Of a stretch of DNA of 62,188 bases, positions 27,055 through 35,790 are shown in pieces; position 1 is the stretch's first letter; each line of letters starts with the position of its first letter. The translations under genes and the position numbers were made by a program. A model generated the notes under the pieces. That model was not told the DNA's origin, searched no databases, and saw nothing but the letters and a program-made list of their open reading frames with translations. This DNA comes from an uncultured Bacilli bacterium (GTDB lineage: Bacteria; Bacillota_I; Bacilli_A; RF39; UBA660), in the NCBI GenBank assembly GCA_947629235.1, contig CANRCX010000006.1:1-62188 (forward strand), read 5' to 3'.

Positions 27055-27627
27055 TTATGAATTTTTTATTTTTTTAATATAATTATTTACTTTTTTATAC
27101 CAAGTTTTATCTTGTGCATAATATGGATTAATCATTTCAGCAGTTGTATATCCTTTTTGATAATATGTATTAAGTTTATCAATAGCAAATTTAATACCAT
27201 CTTCTATCGTAGCAAATTTTCTATAACTACCACCAGCACATCCTGGATTACCCTTATTACCGGCTACATTATTACAAACTCTAGTAAGATAACTACAAGT
27301 CCATGCACATCCACTTTCTTGTAGCATAACTGCAGTAGCTAAATATGGATCAAGCCCTACTTTTAATGAATAATCTACTATAAACTTACCTTTATTTTTC
27401 ATTGTTGAATTTAAATTCTTATTTATTTTATCAATAATTACTGTATCAAGTTCTCCATTAAATGTATGTTCTTTAATATAATTTTTATATTCAATATATT
27501 CTTTATTTTCTTTTTCAATATTATTAATACTAATTTCTATTTGATTATCTAAGTAATTATGATTTACTTCTATATTTTCATCAAACAATGCTGTATATAA
27601 ACTCATAATTAATATAAATTTTATCAT
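27055..27627 (-). CDS. Secreted lysozyme/glucosaminidase-like protein
   Basis: 190 residues with an N-terminal hydrophobic segment (MIKFILIMSLYTALF) that may be a signal or anchor. The C-terminal half has a lysozyme-like fold signature: GLDPYLATAVMLQESGC (catalytic Glu in QES), CNNVAGNKG and GSYRKFATIEDGIKFAIDKL, as in N-acetylglucosaminidase and lytic transglycosylase-like domains that cleave peptidoglycan glycan. Four cysteines in the catalytic half may form disulfides, supporting an extracytoplasmic location. It is co-directional with the genes on both sides. Confidence 0.75.
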   Translation of the reverse strand: MIKFILIMSLYTALFDENIEVNHNYLDNQIEISINNIEKENKEYIEYKNYIKEHTFNGELDTVIIDKINKNLNSTMKNKGKFIVDYSLKVGLDPYLATAVMLQESGCAWTCSYLTRVCNNVAGNKGNPGCAGGSYRKFATIEDGIKFAIDKLNTYYQKGYTTAEMINPYYAQDKTWYKKVNNYIKKIKNS

Positions 27628-27732
27628 TTTTTATCTTGTCTCCTATTTTAGTGAAAGCATTAATATTATACCACATTTGTTAAAAAATATCAAATTATTT
27701 CATATAAAACATCTAAAATAAGAAAATATATA

Positions 27733-28488
27733 TTATTTTAAAGTACGAATCATTGGCTTTTCTAAATCATAATAATGTTTAACAATATATCTTATACTAG
27801 GATCTAATTTATTAATATTAATACTAGTTCTTTTTTGTAATCCTTCATTATAAAATTCAATATATTCATATAATTCTCTATCAACATTATTCTTTCTAAT
27901 AAATGATGTATTTAATTCATCACTATTTGATAATGTTACAGCAGTATTATCCATATGATTTAGATTAATATCACATTTTACAAATCTATCATCTATAGTA
28001 ATTTTTTTACCCCTATTAAACCAATTAACATCTTTATTAGCAAGTAATGGATATTCACTTACAAATCTAGATAATGTATCTAAATATTTATCTAATGTTT
28101 TTCTATGATACTTATAAAATTTATTTGATTCTAAATTTTCTTCTTTAGTTTCTTCTGATAAAAATAATAAATCATTATTTTCTTTAAATGCTACTTTTAA
28201 AAATGGATAATTTATTAAATATTTAAATGATCCAAAATCATAATTCATAGATTTTACTTCTTGTAAATCTGCTCCAAATAAATTATAAACTTTTGATTTC
28301 ATATTAATTTTATTAATATCATTTTGTAAGTCATTATTATATATTTCTTTATATTCTGAAGTATGAGTTTTTAATATTTCTATTAAGTCATATAAACTTA
28401 TAGTATCATTAGAAGACACAACTTCATTTTTATTTAACCTTTCTAATATTTTTTTCTTTAATCTTGAATATTCTAACTCTTTATTCAT
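27733..28488 (-). CDS. Unknown 251-residue protein
   Basis: Not recognised. Soluble and mixed alpha/beta in appearance, with an N-terminal coiled helix (residues 1-20), a charged middle and an aromatic-rich segment (VNWFNRGKKITIDDRF). No signal, membrane helix or catalytic motif is visible. AAAGGAG lies 8 bases before the ATG. It is downstream of the two-peptide/ABC island but separated from it by a strong terminator, and upstream of the lysozyme-like gene by about 105 bases. Confidence 0.65.
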   Translation of the reverse strand: MNKELEYSRLKKKILERLNKNEVVSSNDTISLYDLIEILKTHTSEYKEIYNNDLQNDINKINMKSKVYNLFGADLQEVKSMNYDFGSFKYLINYPFLKVAFKENNDLLFLSEETKEENLESNKFYKYHRKTLDKYLDTLSRFVSEYPLLANKDVNWFNRGKKITIDDRFVKCDINLNHMDNTAVTLSNSDELNTSFIRKNNVDRELYEYIEFYNEGLQKRTSININKLDPSIRYIVKHYYDLEKPMIRTLK

Positions 28489-28564
28489 ATATATTCTCCT
28501 TTTTATGGCTTTATATTATATCATAAATTCAATTTTTTATCAATATTATAAACTTTATAAACTT

Positions 28565-28587
28565 AAAAAGCTAACAAATGTTAGCTT
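28565..28587 (-). terminator. Terminator of the peptide-exporter operon
   Basis: AAGCTAAC / GTTAGCTT perfect 8-bp stem with an ATTT loop and TTTTT, directly after the second peptide gene. Confidence 0.9.
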
Positions 28588-28747
28588 ATACTTCACATAA
28601 TTCGCCTTCTTCTGTTCTTCTAATAATACTTCCAAGAGTTCTACCTAGTTCGTATATAGTATTTATACCCCTTACAATAGCATTTAATAGCGTTGCACTT
28701 ACTCCACTACTACCTGCATAAATACTTATTAACTCTTTATTATTCAT
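28586..28747 (-). CDS. Double-glycine-type leader peptide, bacteriocin-like (peptide 2)
   Basis: 53 residues from the ATG at 28747. The leader MNNKELISIYAG fits the LxxxE.L..I.GG class, with Ala-Gly replacing Gly-Gly, and aligns with peptide 1 (ELISIYAGS versus ELLNIYGGS). The predicted mature part starts SSGVSATLL, is amphipathic, has a GRTLG (GxxxG) motif and basic residues, and ends with Cys three residues from the C-terminus. Longer starts at 28774 or a TTG at 28777 exist but break the leader alignment. It overlaps peptide 1 by 8 bases. Likely a two-peptide bacteriocin subunit or signal; activity is unknown. Confidence 0.75.
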   Translation of the reverse strand: MNNKELISIYAGSSGVSATLLNAIVRGINTIYELGRTLGSIIRRTEEGELCEV

Positions 28748-28874
28748 CACAGCTTTCTGGTCTATAATATCCATCAATTACACCTATTATAAATACGATT
28801 ATTCCAATTATTACTCCACCAACTATCATATTAGAGCCACCATAAATATTTAATAATTCACTTTTTTCAATCAT
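28740..28874 (-). CDS. Double-glycine leader peptide, bacteriocin-like (peptide 1)
   Basis: 44 residues, with AAAGGAG 8 bases before the ATG and an 8-base overlap with the end of the exporter gene. Leader MIEKSELLNIYGG is a canonical double-glycine leader cut by C39 peptidases. The mature 31 residues are hydrophobic with GxxxG motifs (GVIIG, GVIDG), then YYRPES and a Cys three residues from the C-terminus, matching the Cys position in peptide 2. Paired GxxxG peptides are typical of class IIb bacteriocins. The matched Cys residues raise the possibility of an inter-peptide disulfide (inference). Confidence 0.8.
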   Translation of the reverse strand: MIEKSELLNIYGGSNMIVGGVIIGIIVFIIGVIDGYYRPESCDE

Positions 28875-30930
28875 ACTTCTTACTCCTTTCTAATTTATAT
28901 TTATCTTTAAATAAACTAATTATCTCTTTTTTATGTGAAATATATATAATTGTTTTATCTTGATAAATATAAAATAATTTTTTAATTATCTCTTTTTCTT
29001 CATTTAAACCTACTTCACTTAAAGCTTCATCTAATATTAAATAATTACTATTATTAAGTATGCTTCTAGCAAGTAATATTTTTTGTTTTTCACCACCTGA
29101 TATATTAAATCCATCATCTTCAATAATAAAATTATTTCTTAATTTATTACTATCTCTTAAATATTTTAAATTACAAATATCAAGTACTTTTTCATATTCT
29201 ATATCACTAACACTTCTTCCATAAATAATATTATTTTTAAGAGTATCATTATTTAAATAATTATTTTGAGATAAATAAGTTATATTATTTAAAAGATTAT
29301 AATCAATATCTTTAATATTTATATTATCAAATAATATTTCTCCTTTATAATCTTCTAAATATTTTATAATTATTTTAATTAATGTACTTTTTCCACTACC
29401 ACTTCTTCCATATATTAAAAATTTACTTCCATATTTAATTGTTAAATTAACATTTTCAAATAAATAATCTATTTTATTATGAGAATAAGATAAATTATTT
29501 ATAATAATATCACTTTTTAAATTAATATTGCCTTCTTTATAAGTCTTTTCTCTCATTATTAATAAATCATATATTCTTTTATAAATATTGTTTAAATAAT
29601 TAAAATTAGGACTTAAATCCAATATATTTTTTATTGGTTCATTAAAATAATATATTATAGAATTAAATAATATAAATTCACCCATACTTAATTTATTATT
29701 ATAAATATAAATGATACTTATAAATATACATAATATGTTAGTGACATCAACTATAATATTTTTAAGTAAACTCTCATTATTAATTTTATTATCATAACTA
29801 ATAGTTTTATTAATATAATTCATAAATTTAATTTCAAGCAATTTAACTCTATCTTTTAATAAATTTAAATTCTTATTTACTTCATAACCATTAATAGTTT
29901 CATTTAAGTTTTTATTAAATTCTGAATGTGACTCTAATATATTTTCTGATTTATAAGTAAATATTCTTTTATATGATATAACTATTATAAAATATAAAAA
30001 TAATTGAATTAAGTTTAATAAAAATATTTTGTAATTTATTAGTAATAATATAATCATACTAATAAATATTAATATAGTATCCATAGAAATAGTAATAACA
30101 ATTTTAATAAATAAATCTTTAAATAATTTAACATCATTTATTCTATTAATGACTTCTCCAGTAGATTTATTTTTGAAAAATTGATAAGGAAGATTAAAAA
30201 CTTTTCTTATTATATCTATATTAAATTTAGAATATACATTATTTTGTACTTCAATTAACAATTTGTTTTTAATATATAGTAATGTACTTTTAAATAATGA
30301 ATTTAATAAGAATATAATAGTTATAAAACAAAATAAATAATAATTAAAGTTGGGAATGATTTTATCAATTGAAATAGAAATATAAAAGTTACTAAATATA
30401 TAAAGTATTGTAATTATTATAGATAAAATTATTATTTTTATAGTAGTATTTTTTTCTAATTTTATATAGTCAAACATAAATTCAAATAGTTTTTTATGAT
30501 TATTTATTTCTTTAAATTCTTTTATAGGGAATATAACTATAGATGTATTTAAATAAATTTTCTTAAAATCATTAAAACTAATTTTATATATATTTGAAGA
30601 GGGATCCATTAATTCTAAATATTTTTTTCTTACTTTATATACCACTACAAAATGATAATTATTATTTTTAACAACATGACATATTATAGGAAAAGTTACT
30701 TTATTACTAATTATATCTTCATAACAATAATGTATACCATATCCATCAAATCCAAATAGTTTTGATGCATTTATTATATTATATGCGTTAGTTCCTTTAC
30801 TATCTGTTTTTAAAATATATGATAGTTCATCTTGTGATACTTCACAATTATAGTATTTCATAATTGATAGTAAGCATGCACTTCCACAATCTTTTAAACT
30901 ATTTTGTTTAACTATTACTTTTTTATTCAT
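28867..30930 (-). CDS. Peptidase-containing ABC exporter (C39, double-glycine leader)
   Basis: 687 residues. The N-terminal C39 cysteine peptidase has KQNSLKDCGSACL (Cys15), then HVVKNNNYHFVVVYK (His) and LMDPS (Asp), and removes double-glycine leaders. Six membrane helices follow over roughly residues 160-430. The ATPase has Walker A GRSGSGKST near 505-512, signature ISGGEKQ near 608 and Walker B YLILDEA. It exports and trims the two small peptides encoded immediately downstream in the same operon. AGGAGG precedes the ATG, and a conserved element of unknown type lies just upstream. No accessory HlyD-like protein is present. Confidence 0.95.
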   Translation of the reverse strand: MNKKVIVKQNSLKDCGSACLLSIMKYYNCEVSQDELSYILKTDSKGTNAYNIINASKLFGFDGYGIHYCYEDIISNKVTFPIICHVVKNNNYHFVVVYKVRKKYLELMDPSSNIYKISFNDFKKIYLNTSIVIFPIKEFKEINNHKKLFEFMFDYIKLEKNTTIKIIILSIIITILYIFSNFYISISIDKIIPNFNYYLFCFITIIFLLNSLFKSTLLYIKNKLLIEVQNNVYSKFNIDIIRKVFNLPYQFFKNKSTGEVINRINDVKLFKDLFIKIVITISMDTILIFISMIILLLINYKIFLLNLIQLFLYFIIVISYKRIFTYKSENILESHSEFNKNLNETINGYEVNKNLNLLKDRVKLLEIKFMNYINKTISYDNKINNESLLKNIIVDVTNILCIFISIIYIYNNKLSMGEFILFNSIIYYFNEPIKNILDLSPNFNYLNNIYKRIYDLLIMREKTYKEGNINLKSDIIINNLSYSHNKIDYLFENVNLTIKYGSKFLIYGRSGSGKSTLIKIIIKYLEDYKGEILFDNINIKDIDYNLLNNITYLSQNNYLNNDTLKNNIIYGRSVSDIEYEKVLDICNLKYLRDSNKLRNNFIIEDDGFNISGGEKQKILLARSILNNSNYLILDEALSEVGLNEEKEIIKKLFYIYQDKTIIYISHKKEIISLFKDKYKLERSKKYD

Positions 30931-30944
30931 TTTAATCCTCCTAT

Positions 30945-30986
30945 TATATAATTAGCCAAAAATATATCAAAACACTTCTTTTTTTT
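30945..30986 (-). promoter_or_regulatory. Conserved upstream element, copy 2
   Basis: Minus strand A-run and AGAAGTGTTTT, then TGGCTAATTATATA ending 3 bases before the ribosome site of the exporter gene. It matches 1081-1120 except for the filler and one base of spacing. It is shared by two otherwise unrelated loci, which suggests common control. Confidence 0.6.
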
Positions 30987-31035
30987 AAAAATTTTTTAAA
31001 ATTTTTTAAGATTACTAATTACTTAAATATTTTAA

Positions 31036-31064
31036 TTGACTTTTATTAATAATCACTTTAAAAT
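31036..31064 (+). promoter_or_regulatory. Promoter of the kinase-like gene
   Basis: TTGACT, 17 bases, TAAAAT, about 22 bases before the ATG, divergent from the exporter operon. Confidence 0.7.
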
Positions 31065-31085
31065 ATTTGCAATTGAGGGATTATT

Positions 31086-31826
31086 ATGGAAAATATAATA
31101 TTAACAAAAGATATTATTAAAAAATCTAAATTATTAAATAAAGTTACCCATTATGAAAGTAAAATATATTTACTAAATGATATTATTTATAAAGTATTAT
31201 TTAAAGAATATAGAACTGAAATGAGACAAGAAGCTATTAAAAGATTAAGTAGTATAGATAATCCTAATTATTTATCTGCATTATCAATATTAATGGATAC
31301 TAATAATAACTTTTGTGGATGTACTCTTCCTTATTTAAAAGATTTCATTAATTTATCTTCATATTTAAATCATTATCAAATTGATTTAGATAAAAGACAA
31401 GATTTATGTTATTCATTATGTAATAATATTGATTATTTAGAAAGTAATAGTTTACTTTTTAATGATATATATCTAGATAATATAATGGTTAATCCAAATG
31501 ATAATAATTTAAATTATAAATTAATTGATTTAGATAGTTGTTTATTAAAAGATAAAATTCTTATTAATTCTTATGATAGTATTAAAAAACATATAAATTA
31601 TGATCTAGCACAAGTTATATTTTTTATATTATTAAATTTTAATTTTAATTTTGATGATATGAATAATGATGTACTTTATAAAATATATAAAAAATCGAAT
31701 AATAAACAAAAAGAATTTTTAAATAAAGCAATTTATAGAGAAGGAAATTATGTAGATTTAAGAGATTATATAGATGAATTTAGTGAAGAATATTTAGAAG
31801 AATGTAAACTTAAATTATCAATTTAA
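31086..31826 (+). CDS. Protein-kinase-fold protein with altered motifs
   Basis: 246 residues. LLFNDIYLDNIMVNP fits the catalytic loop (HRDxxxxN) with HR changed to FN but Asp and Asn kept. KLIDLDSCLL fits the metal-binding DFG as DLD. YDLAQVIFFILL resembles the following helix of the C-lobe, and a beta strand IIYKVLF may hold the ATP lysine. The N-lobe is short and the Gly-rich loop is unclear. It could phosphorylate a protein or small molecule, or be a pseudokinase. It is divergently transcribed from the peptide exporter with a shared 155-base upstream region, which suggests but does not prove a functional link. GAGGG precedes the ATG. Confidence 0.6.
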   Translation: MENIILTKDIIKKSKLLNKVTHYESKIYLLNDIIYKVLFKEYRTEMRQEAIKRLSSIDNPNYLSALSILMDTNNNFCGCTLPYLKDFINLSSYLNHYQIDLDKRQDLCYSLCNNIDYLESNSLLFNDIYLDNIMVNPNDNNLNYKLIDLDSCLLKDKILINSYDSIKKHINYDLAQVIFFILLNFNFNFDDMNNDVLYKIYKKSNNKQKEFLNKAIYREGNYVDLRDYIDEFSEEYLEECKLKLSI

Positions 31827-31827
31827 A

Positions 31828-31862
31828 AAACTAAGTAATAATTTTTTACTTAGTTTTAATAT
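31828..31862. terminator. Bidirectional terminator between the kinase-like gene and scpB
   Basis: AAACTAAGTAA / TTACTTAGTTT stem with A/T flanks giving U-tracts on both strands. It serves the plus-strand gene ending at 31826 and scpB ending at 31856. Confidence 0.85.
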
Positions 31863-32419
31863 TCTTCTTTATATGTAGAATCATATAAGTCTCCTACATT
31901 ATTCTCCTCTCTTTGTTCATACATAATTTTTGGTAAATCTTCTTTTGATGAAAGTCCAAAATAATCTAAAAAATCATTTGTTGTTTTATATAAATTTGGT
32001 TTACCTATCGCGTCAGCCTTACCACATATTTTAACAAATCCACGAGCCACTAATCTTTTAACTATTTGAGATGAATTAACACCTCTTATTTCATCTATTT
32101 GAAGTCTAGTTATTGGTTCATTATATGCAATAACTGCTAGGACTTCTAATGCTGCATTTGATAAATTAGTTGTTTTATTATCTGTAACTAATTTTTCATA
32201 AAATTCTTTATGTTCTTCTTTAGTAGTTAACTTAAATGCATTTCCAAGATATGAAATTCTAAGTCCCCTATCTGTGTTTTCATAATCTTTTTTTAATTCT
32301 AATAATAATATTTTAACTTCATCTTCACTAACACCTAGTACATTACTCATTTCTTTTATAGTAGTTCCTTCATCACCTACAATAAATAGTATACCTTCTA
32401 GTACTGCTTTCAAATTCAT
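31856..32419 (-). CDS. scpB: Segregation and condensation protein B
   Basis: 187 residues. ScpB dimerises and binds ScpA in the SMC condensin complex. Two winged-helix domains are visible. LEGILFIVGDEGTT and the LEVLAVIAYNEPITRLQIDEIRGVNSSQIVKRLVARGFV region are characteristic (split here: AVIAYNEPIT, then IRGVNS). It begins 2 bases after the scpA stop. The Asp/Glu-rich tail is short. Confidence 0.96.
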   Translation of the reverse strand: MNLKAVLEGILFIVGDEGTTIKEMSNVLGVSEDEVKILLLELKKDYENTDRGLRISYLGNAFKLTTKEEHKEFYEKLVTDNKTTNLSNAALEVLAVIAYNEPITRLQIDEIRGVNSSQIVKRLVARGFVKICGKADAIGKPNLYKTTNDFLDYFGLSSKEDLPKIMYEQREENNVGDLYDSTYKEEY

Positions 32420-32421
32420 CT

Positions 32422-33138
32422 TTAATCAACTCTTTCTAAATAAATATCTGAAAAATTATTATCTTGTTTTAAAGTTATTTCCTTATTTTTAGCCATCTCT
32501 AATACTGATAAAAAGGTAACTACTACATAAGGTTTACTAAAATCATCAAATAATTCTATAAAATTAACTTTTTTCTTTTCTTTTAATATCTCTCTTATTT
32601 TAACAACTCTTTCTTTAACTGACAATTCTTTTCTTGCAATTTTAGTATTTAATGGCTTATTAAAATTTTGCCTTTCTAATAATTTTTGAAAAGCATCAAG
32701 TAAATCCATAACACTAACACTTCCATCATTTTCTAATGTATCAAAAGAATAATTTTTTAATGATTCTGGTGCTTTTGTATAATAAGAGTTTCTATTTTCT
32801 TCTAATTTTCTAAATTCAGTTGTACTTTCTTTATATTTTTGATATTCAAGAAGCCTTCTCTTTAATTCTTCTTCTGGATTTTCTTCTTCAAGTTCACTTT
32901 CTTCTTCATCTTTAACAGGTAATAATTTTTTACTTTTCATTTCTATTAGCTCTGCTGCCATAACTAAATATTCACTAGCAATATCTAAATTCATTTCATT
33001 CATTTCTTCTATAAATTTTAAATATTGATTAGTTATTTCAGAAATTTCTATATCAAAAATTTCCATCTTTGACTTTTTTATAAGATGAAGCAATAAATCA
33101 AGTGGTCCTTCAAAATCCCCTATTAATAGTTTATCCAT
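32422..33138 (-). CDS. scpA: Segregation and condensation protein A
   Basis: 238 residues. The kleisin of the bacterial SMC complex. The N-terminus FEGPLDLLLHLIKKSKMEI is the family signature, followed by YLVMAAELIEMKSKKLLP. The C-terminal winged helix includes VNFIELFDD and VVTFLSVLEMAKNKEI. Its ATG overlaps the stop of the upstream membrane-protein gene (TAATG), and scpB follows, so three genes form one unit. Confidence 0.97.
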   Translation of the reverse strand: MDKLLIGDFEGPLDLLLHLIKKSKMEIFDIEISEITNQYLKFIEEMNEMNLDIASEYLVMAAELIEMKSKKLLPVKDEEESELEEENPEEELKRRLLEYQKYKESTTEFRKLEENRNSYYTKAPESLKNYSFDTLENDGSVSVMDLLDAFQKLLERQNFNKPLNTKIARKELSVKERVVKIREILKEKKKVNFIELFDDFSKPYVVVTFLSVLEMAKNKEITLKQDNNFSDIYLERVD

Positions 33139-34385
33139 TATTCACAAACCCATTTCTTCATAGTTTCTTTTTCTTTTATTGCATTAATTATAGCATCTTT
33201 ATTATATAAAGGTATAAATCCTTCAATATCATTTGAAAAATCTACTGTATATTTTAATGTATTATTTTCATAAGATACTGATGTAATTTTATCTTTAACA
33301 CTTTCGTATTCTTTATCAAGTTCAATTACATAGTTATCAGTAACATCATTATCTTTTAATTTATAATTCTTATTTACTTCATAACTTGTAAGACCATTAT
33401 TTTTAAAATTATATGTTATTTCATAGTTTATAGTAACATTATCATTACTATCATTTAATTTACATACCATTTTACTTGTAGAATTTTCTTCTTGTTCTGT
33501 ATATTCTTTAACAAGAGCATAGAATGCAGAAGTATATATATCATTAGTTAAATTTAATGAATAAGTATGTATAGTTCCAACTTCTAAAGTCTCTTGTGGA
33601 TCAAATAATTCTCTATAAATTAATTCTTTATCAGAATTATATAATTCAATATATATTTTTAAATCTGCTGCATTTTCATGTTTTTTATTTACTTCATAAT
33701 TAAATGTAACTTCAACACTATCTTCTTTAGTTCTAAAATTATAGAATTTTATTTCTTCTAAACTCATATTACTTGATTCATTTATCATAATATATCCATT
33801 AGATAAATTATCTGTATTTGTGTTATTATTATTTGAAATAGTTCCATTATTTATATAATTATTTATCATATCTAACACAGTATCAAGATTAAATGCAAAC
33901 AAAATCATTAATATAACTAAAACAAAAACAATTATATTACTTGTTTTTTTCTTAGTTGTATTTATAACAATTGCTTCATTTTCAGTTTGTGGAGTAACTG
34001 CTTGTGGAGCTACTACTTGTGGGGGTGGTGTTACAGTTTGAACTGAAGGTGTAGATTGTGTAGTAGGTGCTACTGCTGGCACTACGACTTGAGACTCAGT
34101 AGATGCAACTGTTTGAGTAACTACTGGAGATGCATTTTGATTTTGTACTTGAGTTGCAGCTTGAACTTGTGGTTGTACTTCATTTGTAGGAGTTACTGGT
34201 GTAGTTTGTGAAACTGGTGCTACACTTGGAGATGCTACTACTGTTTGAGCAGGTGCAACTTGTGGTGATTGAGTATTTACAGGTTGGGCTTGATTAACAG
34301 GTGTTGTTGGTGTTGTACCACTCAAATTTTGATTGTTACTCACGTTATTTTGATTTAAATTACTATTATTTTGATTTGTATCCAT
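33138..34385 (-). CDS. Membrane protein with Gln/Pro/Thr-rich cytoplasmic tail, unknown
   Basis: 415 residues. Residues 1-~140 are low-complexity Asn/Gln then Pro/Thr/Val-rich. A KKK stop and one membrane helix (IIVFVLVILMILFAF) follow at about 150-170. The C-terminal ~240 residues are outside, beta-rich and contain two cysteines. No family recognised. Its stop overlaps the scpA ATG, so it is co-translated with condensin genes. That may be simple co-transcription; tethering of chromosome factors to the membrane is speculative. The start ATG at 34385 gives an acidic Asn-rich beginning. Confidence 0.7.
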   Translation of the reverse strand: MDTNQNNSNLNQNNVSNNQNLSGTTPTTPVNQAQPVNTQSPQVAPAQTVVASPSVAPVSQTTPVTPTNEVQPQVQAATQVQNQNASPVVTQTVASTESQVVVPAVAPTTQSTPSVQTVTPPPQVVAPQAVTPQTENEAIVINTTKKKTSNIIVFVLVILMILFAFNLDTVLDMINNYINNGTISNNNNTNTDNLSNGYIMINESSNMSLEEIKFYNFRTKEDSVEVTFNYEVNKKHENAADLKIYIELYNSDKELIYRELFDPQETLEVGTIHTYSLNLTNDIYTSAFYALVKEYTEQEENSTSKMVCKLNDSNDNVTINYEITYNFKNNGLTSYEVNKNYKLKDNDVTDNYVIELDKEYESVKDKITSVSYENNTLKYTVDFSNDIEGFIPLYNKDAIINAIKEKETMKKWVCE

Positions 34386-34427
34386 ACTTTATCACCCTAT
34401 TTCTTTATTCCTATAATAGATTATATC

Positions 34428-34458
34428 AAAAAAAAAATAAAATGTACATTACATTTTA
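34428..34458 (-). terminator. Terminator of the spoVA operon
   Basis: TAAAATGTAA / TGTACATTTTA-type stem followed by ten Ts on the minus strand, downstream of spoVAEB. Confidence 0.8.
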
Positions 34459-34468
34459 ATTCTTTTTA

Positions 34469-34819
34469 TTAATGTTTCACTTTAAAAATTAAAGATATTA
34501 TAAAAGCACAAACTATTGCAAAGCTTATTCCTGCTCCTGCATTAGTAAAAATTCCTTTAAAAAGACCTATAAATCCATATGTTTCAAACCCTTCTTGTGC
34601 TCCTGTTACTAGTAAATGTCCAAAATTAATTATTGGAACAGATGCACCAGCATGAAATTTATCAATTAATTTATCATAAATTCCAAATCCAGATAATACA
34701 CATCCTACTATTACTAATCCTGTATTTATATGTCCTGGAGTTAATTTACTTTTTTCAAGAACATATTGTGATATAGCACAAACAAATCCACAAAATATAA
34801 AAGCAAGTAAATAATTCAA
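34469..34819 (-). CDS. spoVAE: SpoVAE-type (SpoVAEB) spore membrane protein
   Basis: 116-residue membrane protein of the SpoVA channel that moves calcium-dipicolinate into the forespore and out on germination. It has four hydrophobic segments and the typical LTPGHINTGLVIVG and GASVPIINFGHLLV signatures. Translation starts at TTG 34819, supported by GGAGGTG 6 bases upstream; the TTG overlaps the spoVAD stop. Last gene of the three-gene spoVA set. Confidence 0.95.
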   Translation of the reverse strand: MNYLLAFIFCGFVCAISQYVLEKSKLTPGHINTGLVIVGCVLSGFGIYDKLIDKFHAGASVPIINFGHLLVTGAQEGFETYGFIGLFKGIFTNAGAGISFAIVCAFIISLIFKVKH

Positions 34820-35790
34820 TATGACACCTCCAAACTAATAGCATGACTAATTGCTGGAATTGGTACTTTTAAATTAGTACTTATAACTGAATGCATAGAA
34901 CCAGTAGCAATTAGTAATATTTTTTTATATTTCTTTTCTTTTAAAATATAATCAAAGAAAGTTAAAGGCAAGCATGCAGGTCCACTAGCACCAGCATACA
35001 CATTTTCTTCTTTATAAAAAATACTTCCTGAATCTATTACATTCTTTAAATCATAATTTGATTTTTTCTTAAAATAAGCTTTCATTATTTTAGTTCCATA
35101 TTCACCTAAATCTCCAGTTAATATTAAATCATAATAATCAGGTTTTCTATTTGTTTCTATTAAATGTTTATATAATACTTCTGCGCATGCAGGTGCCATA
35201 GCAGATCCCATGTCATTAGCATCTTTATGATTTGTTTGAGTAACAAAACCAATAGTTGAACTTTCTACTTTAATATTTGATTTAATATTTGATAAAAGTA
35301 TGCTTATACTTCCTGTAGCTGTACAAGTATTAACTCTTTTTCTAACAGCTCCATATTCAACAGGAAATCTAAATTGTTTTTCACTTACTAGATTATGAGA
35401 TGATGTTGTTACTATTACTTTTTTATTATCGTTTTTATTTATAAATGTGCTTCCTATAATTAATCCTTCTACAAATGAAGCACAAGCTGAATATATACCA
35501 AGAGTTGGTATTTTAAATTTAGAAGATGCTAAGGTTGATGATAATATTTGATTTTGTAAATCTCCACTAATTAAAATATCTATATCATTTGGTAATAATT
35601 TTGATTTAGTAAGTAATCCTTTTATAGTAGTTTCTTGATATTTACTTTCTGCAAGTTCTATAGTTTTCTCTTGCATATAATAGTCATTAATACATTTATC
35701 AGTATTTTCTTTTACTATTGGATTATACATAGTAGATGATAAAAGTGAATATTTATTATTTATATAAACATTATTATAATGATTTGTCAT
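34816..35790 (-). CDS. spoVAD: Stage V sporulation protein AD
   Basis: 324-residue soluble SpoVA subunit with a thiolase-like fold that binds dipicolinic acid. Recognisable parts are NDIDILISGDLQNQI, PTLGIYSACASFVEGL, NTCTATGSISI and AHAISLE. The length matches the family. Its ATG overlaps the spoVAC stop (ATGA), and its own stop overlaps the TTG of spoVAEB, so the three are translated as one block. Confidence 0.96.
   Translation of the reverse strand: MTNHYNNVYINNKYSLLSSTMYNPIVKENTDKCINDYYMQEKTIELAESKYQETTIKGLLTKSKLLPNDIDILISGDLQNQILSSTLASSKFKIPTLGIYSACASFVEGLIIGSTFINKNDNKKVIVTTSSHNLVSEKQFRFPVEYGAVRKRVNTCTATGSISILLSNIKSNIKVESSTIGFVTQTNHKDANDMGSAMAPACAEVLYKHLIETNRKPDYYDLILTGDLGEYGTKIMKAYFKKKSNYDLKNVIDSGSIFYKEENVYAGASGPACLPLTFFDYILKEKKYKKILLIATGSMHSVISTNLKVPIPAISHAISLEVSY

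Noticed and set aside
28748..28777. Longer N-terminus of peptide 2 from ATG 28774 or TTG 28777
   Set aside because: Possible ribosome site AGGTG, but the extended form would place a 10-residue addition before a leader that otherwise aligns with peptide 1 from ATG 28747. Kept only as an alternative.
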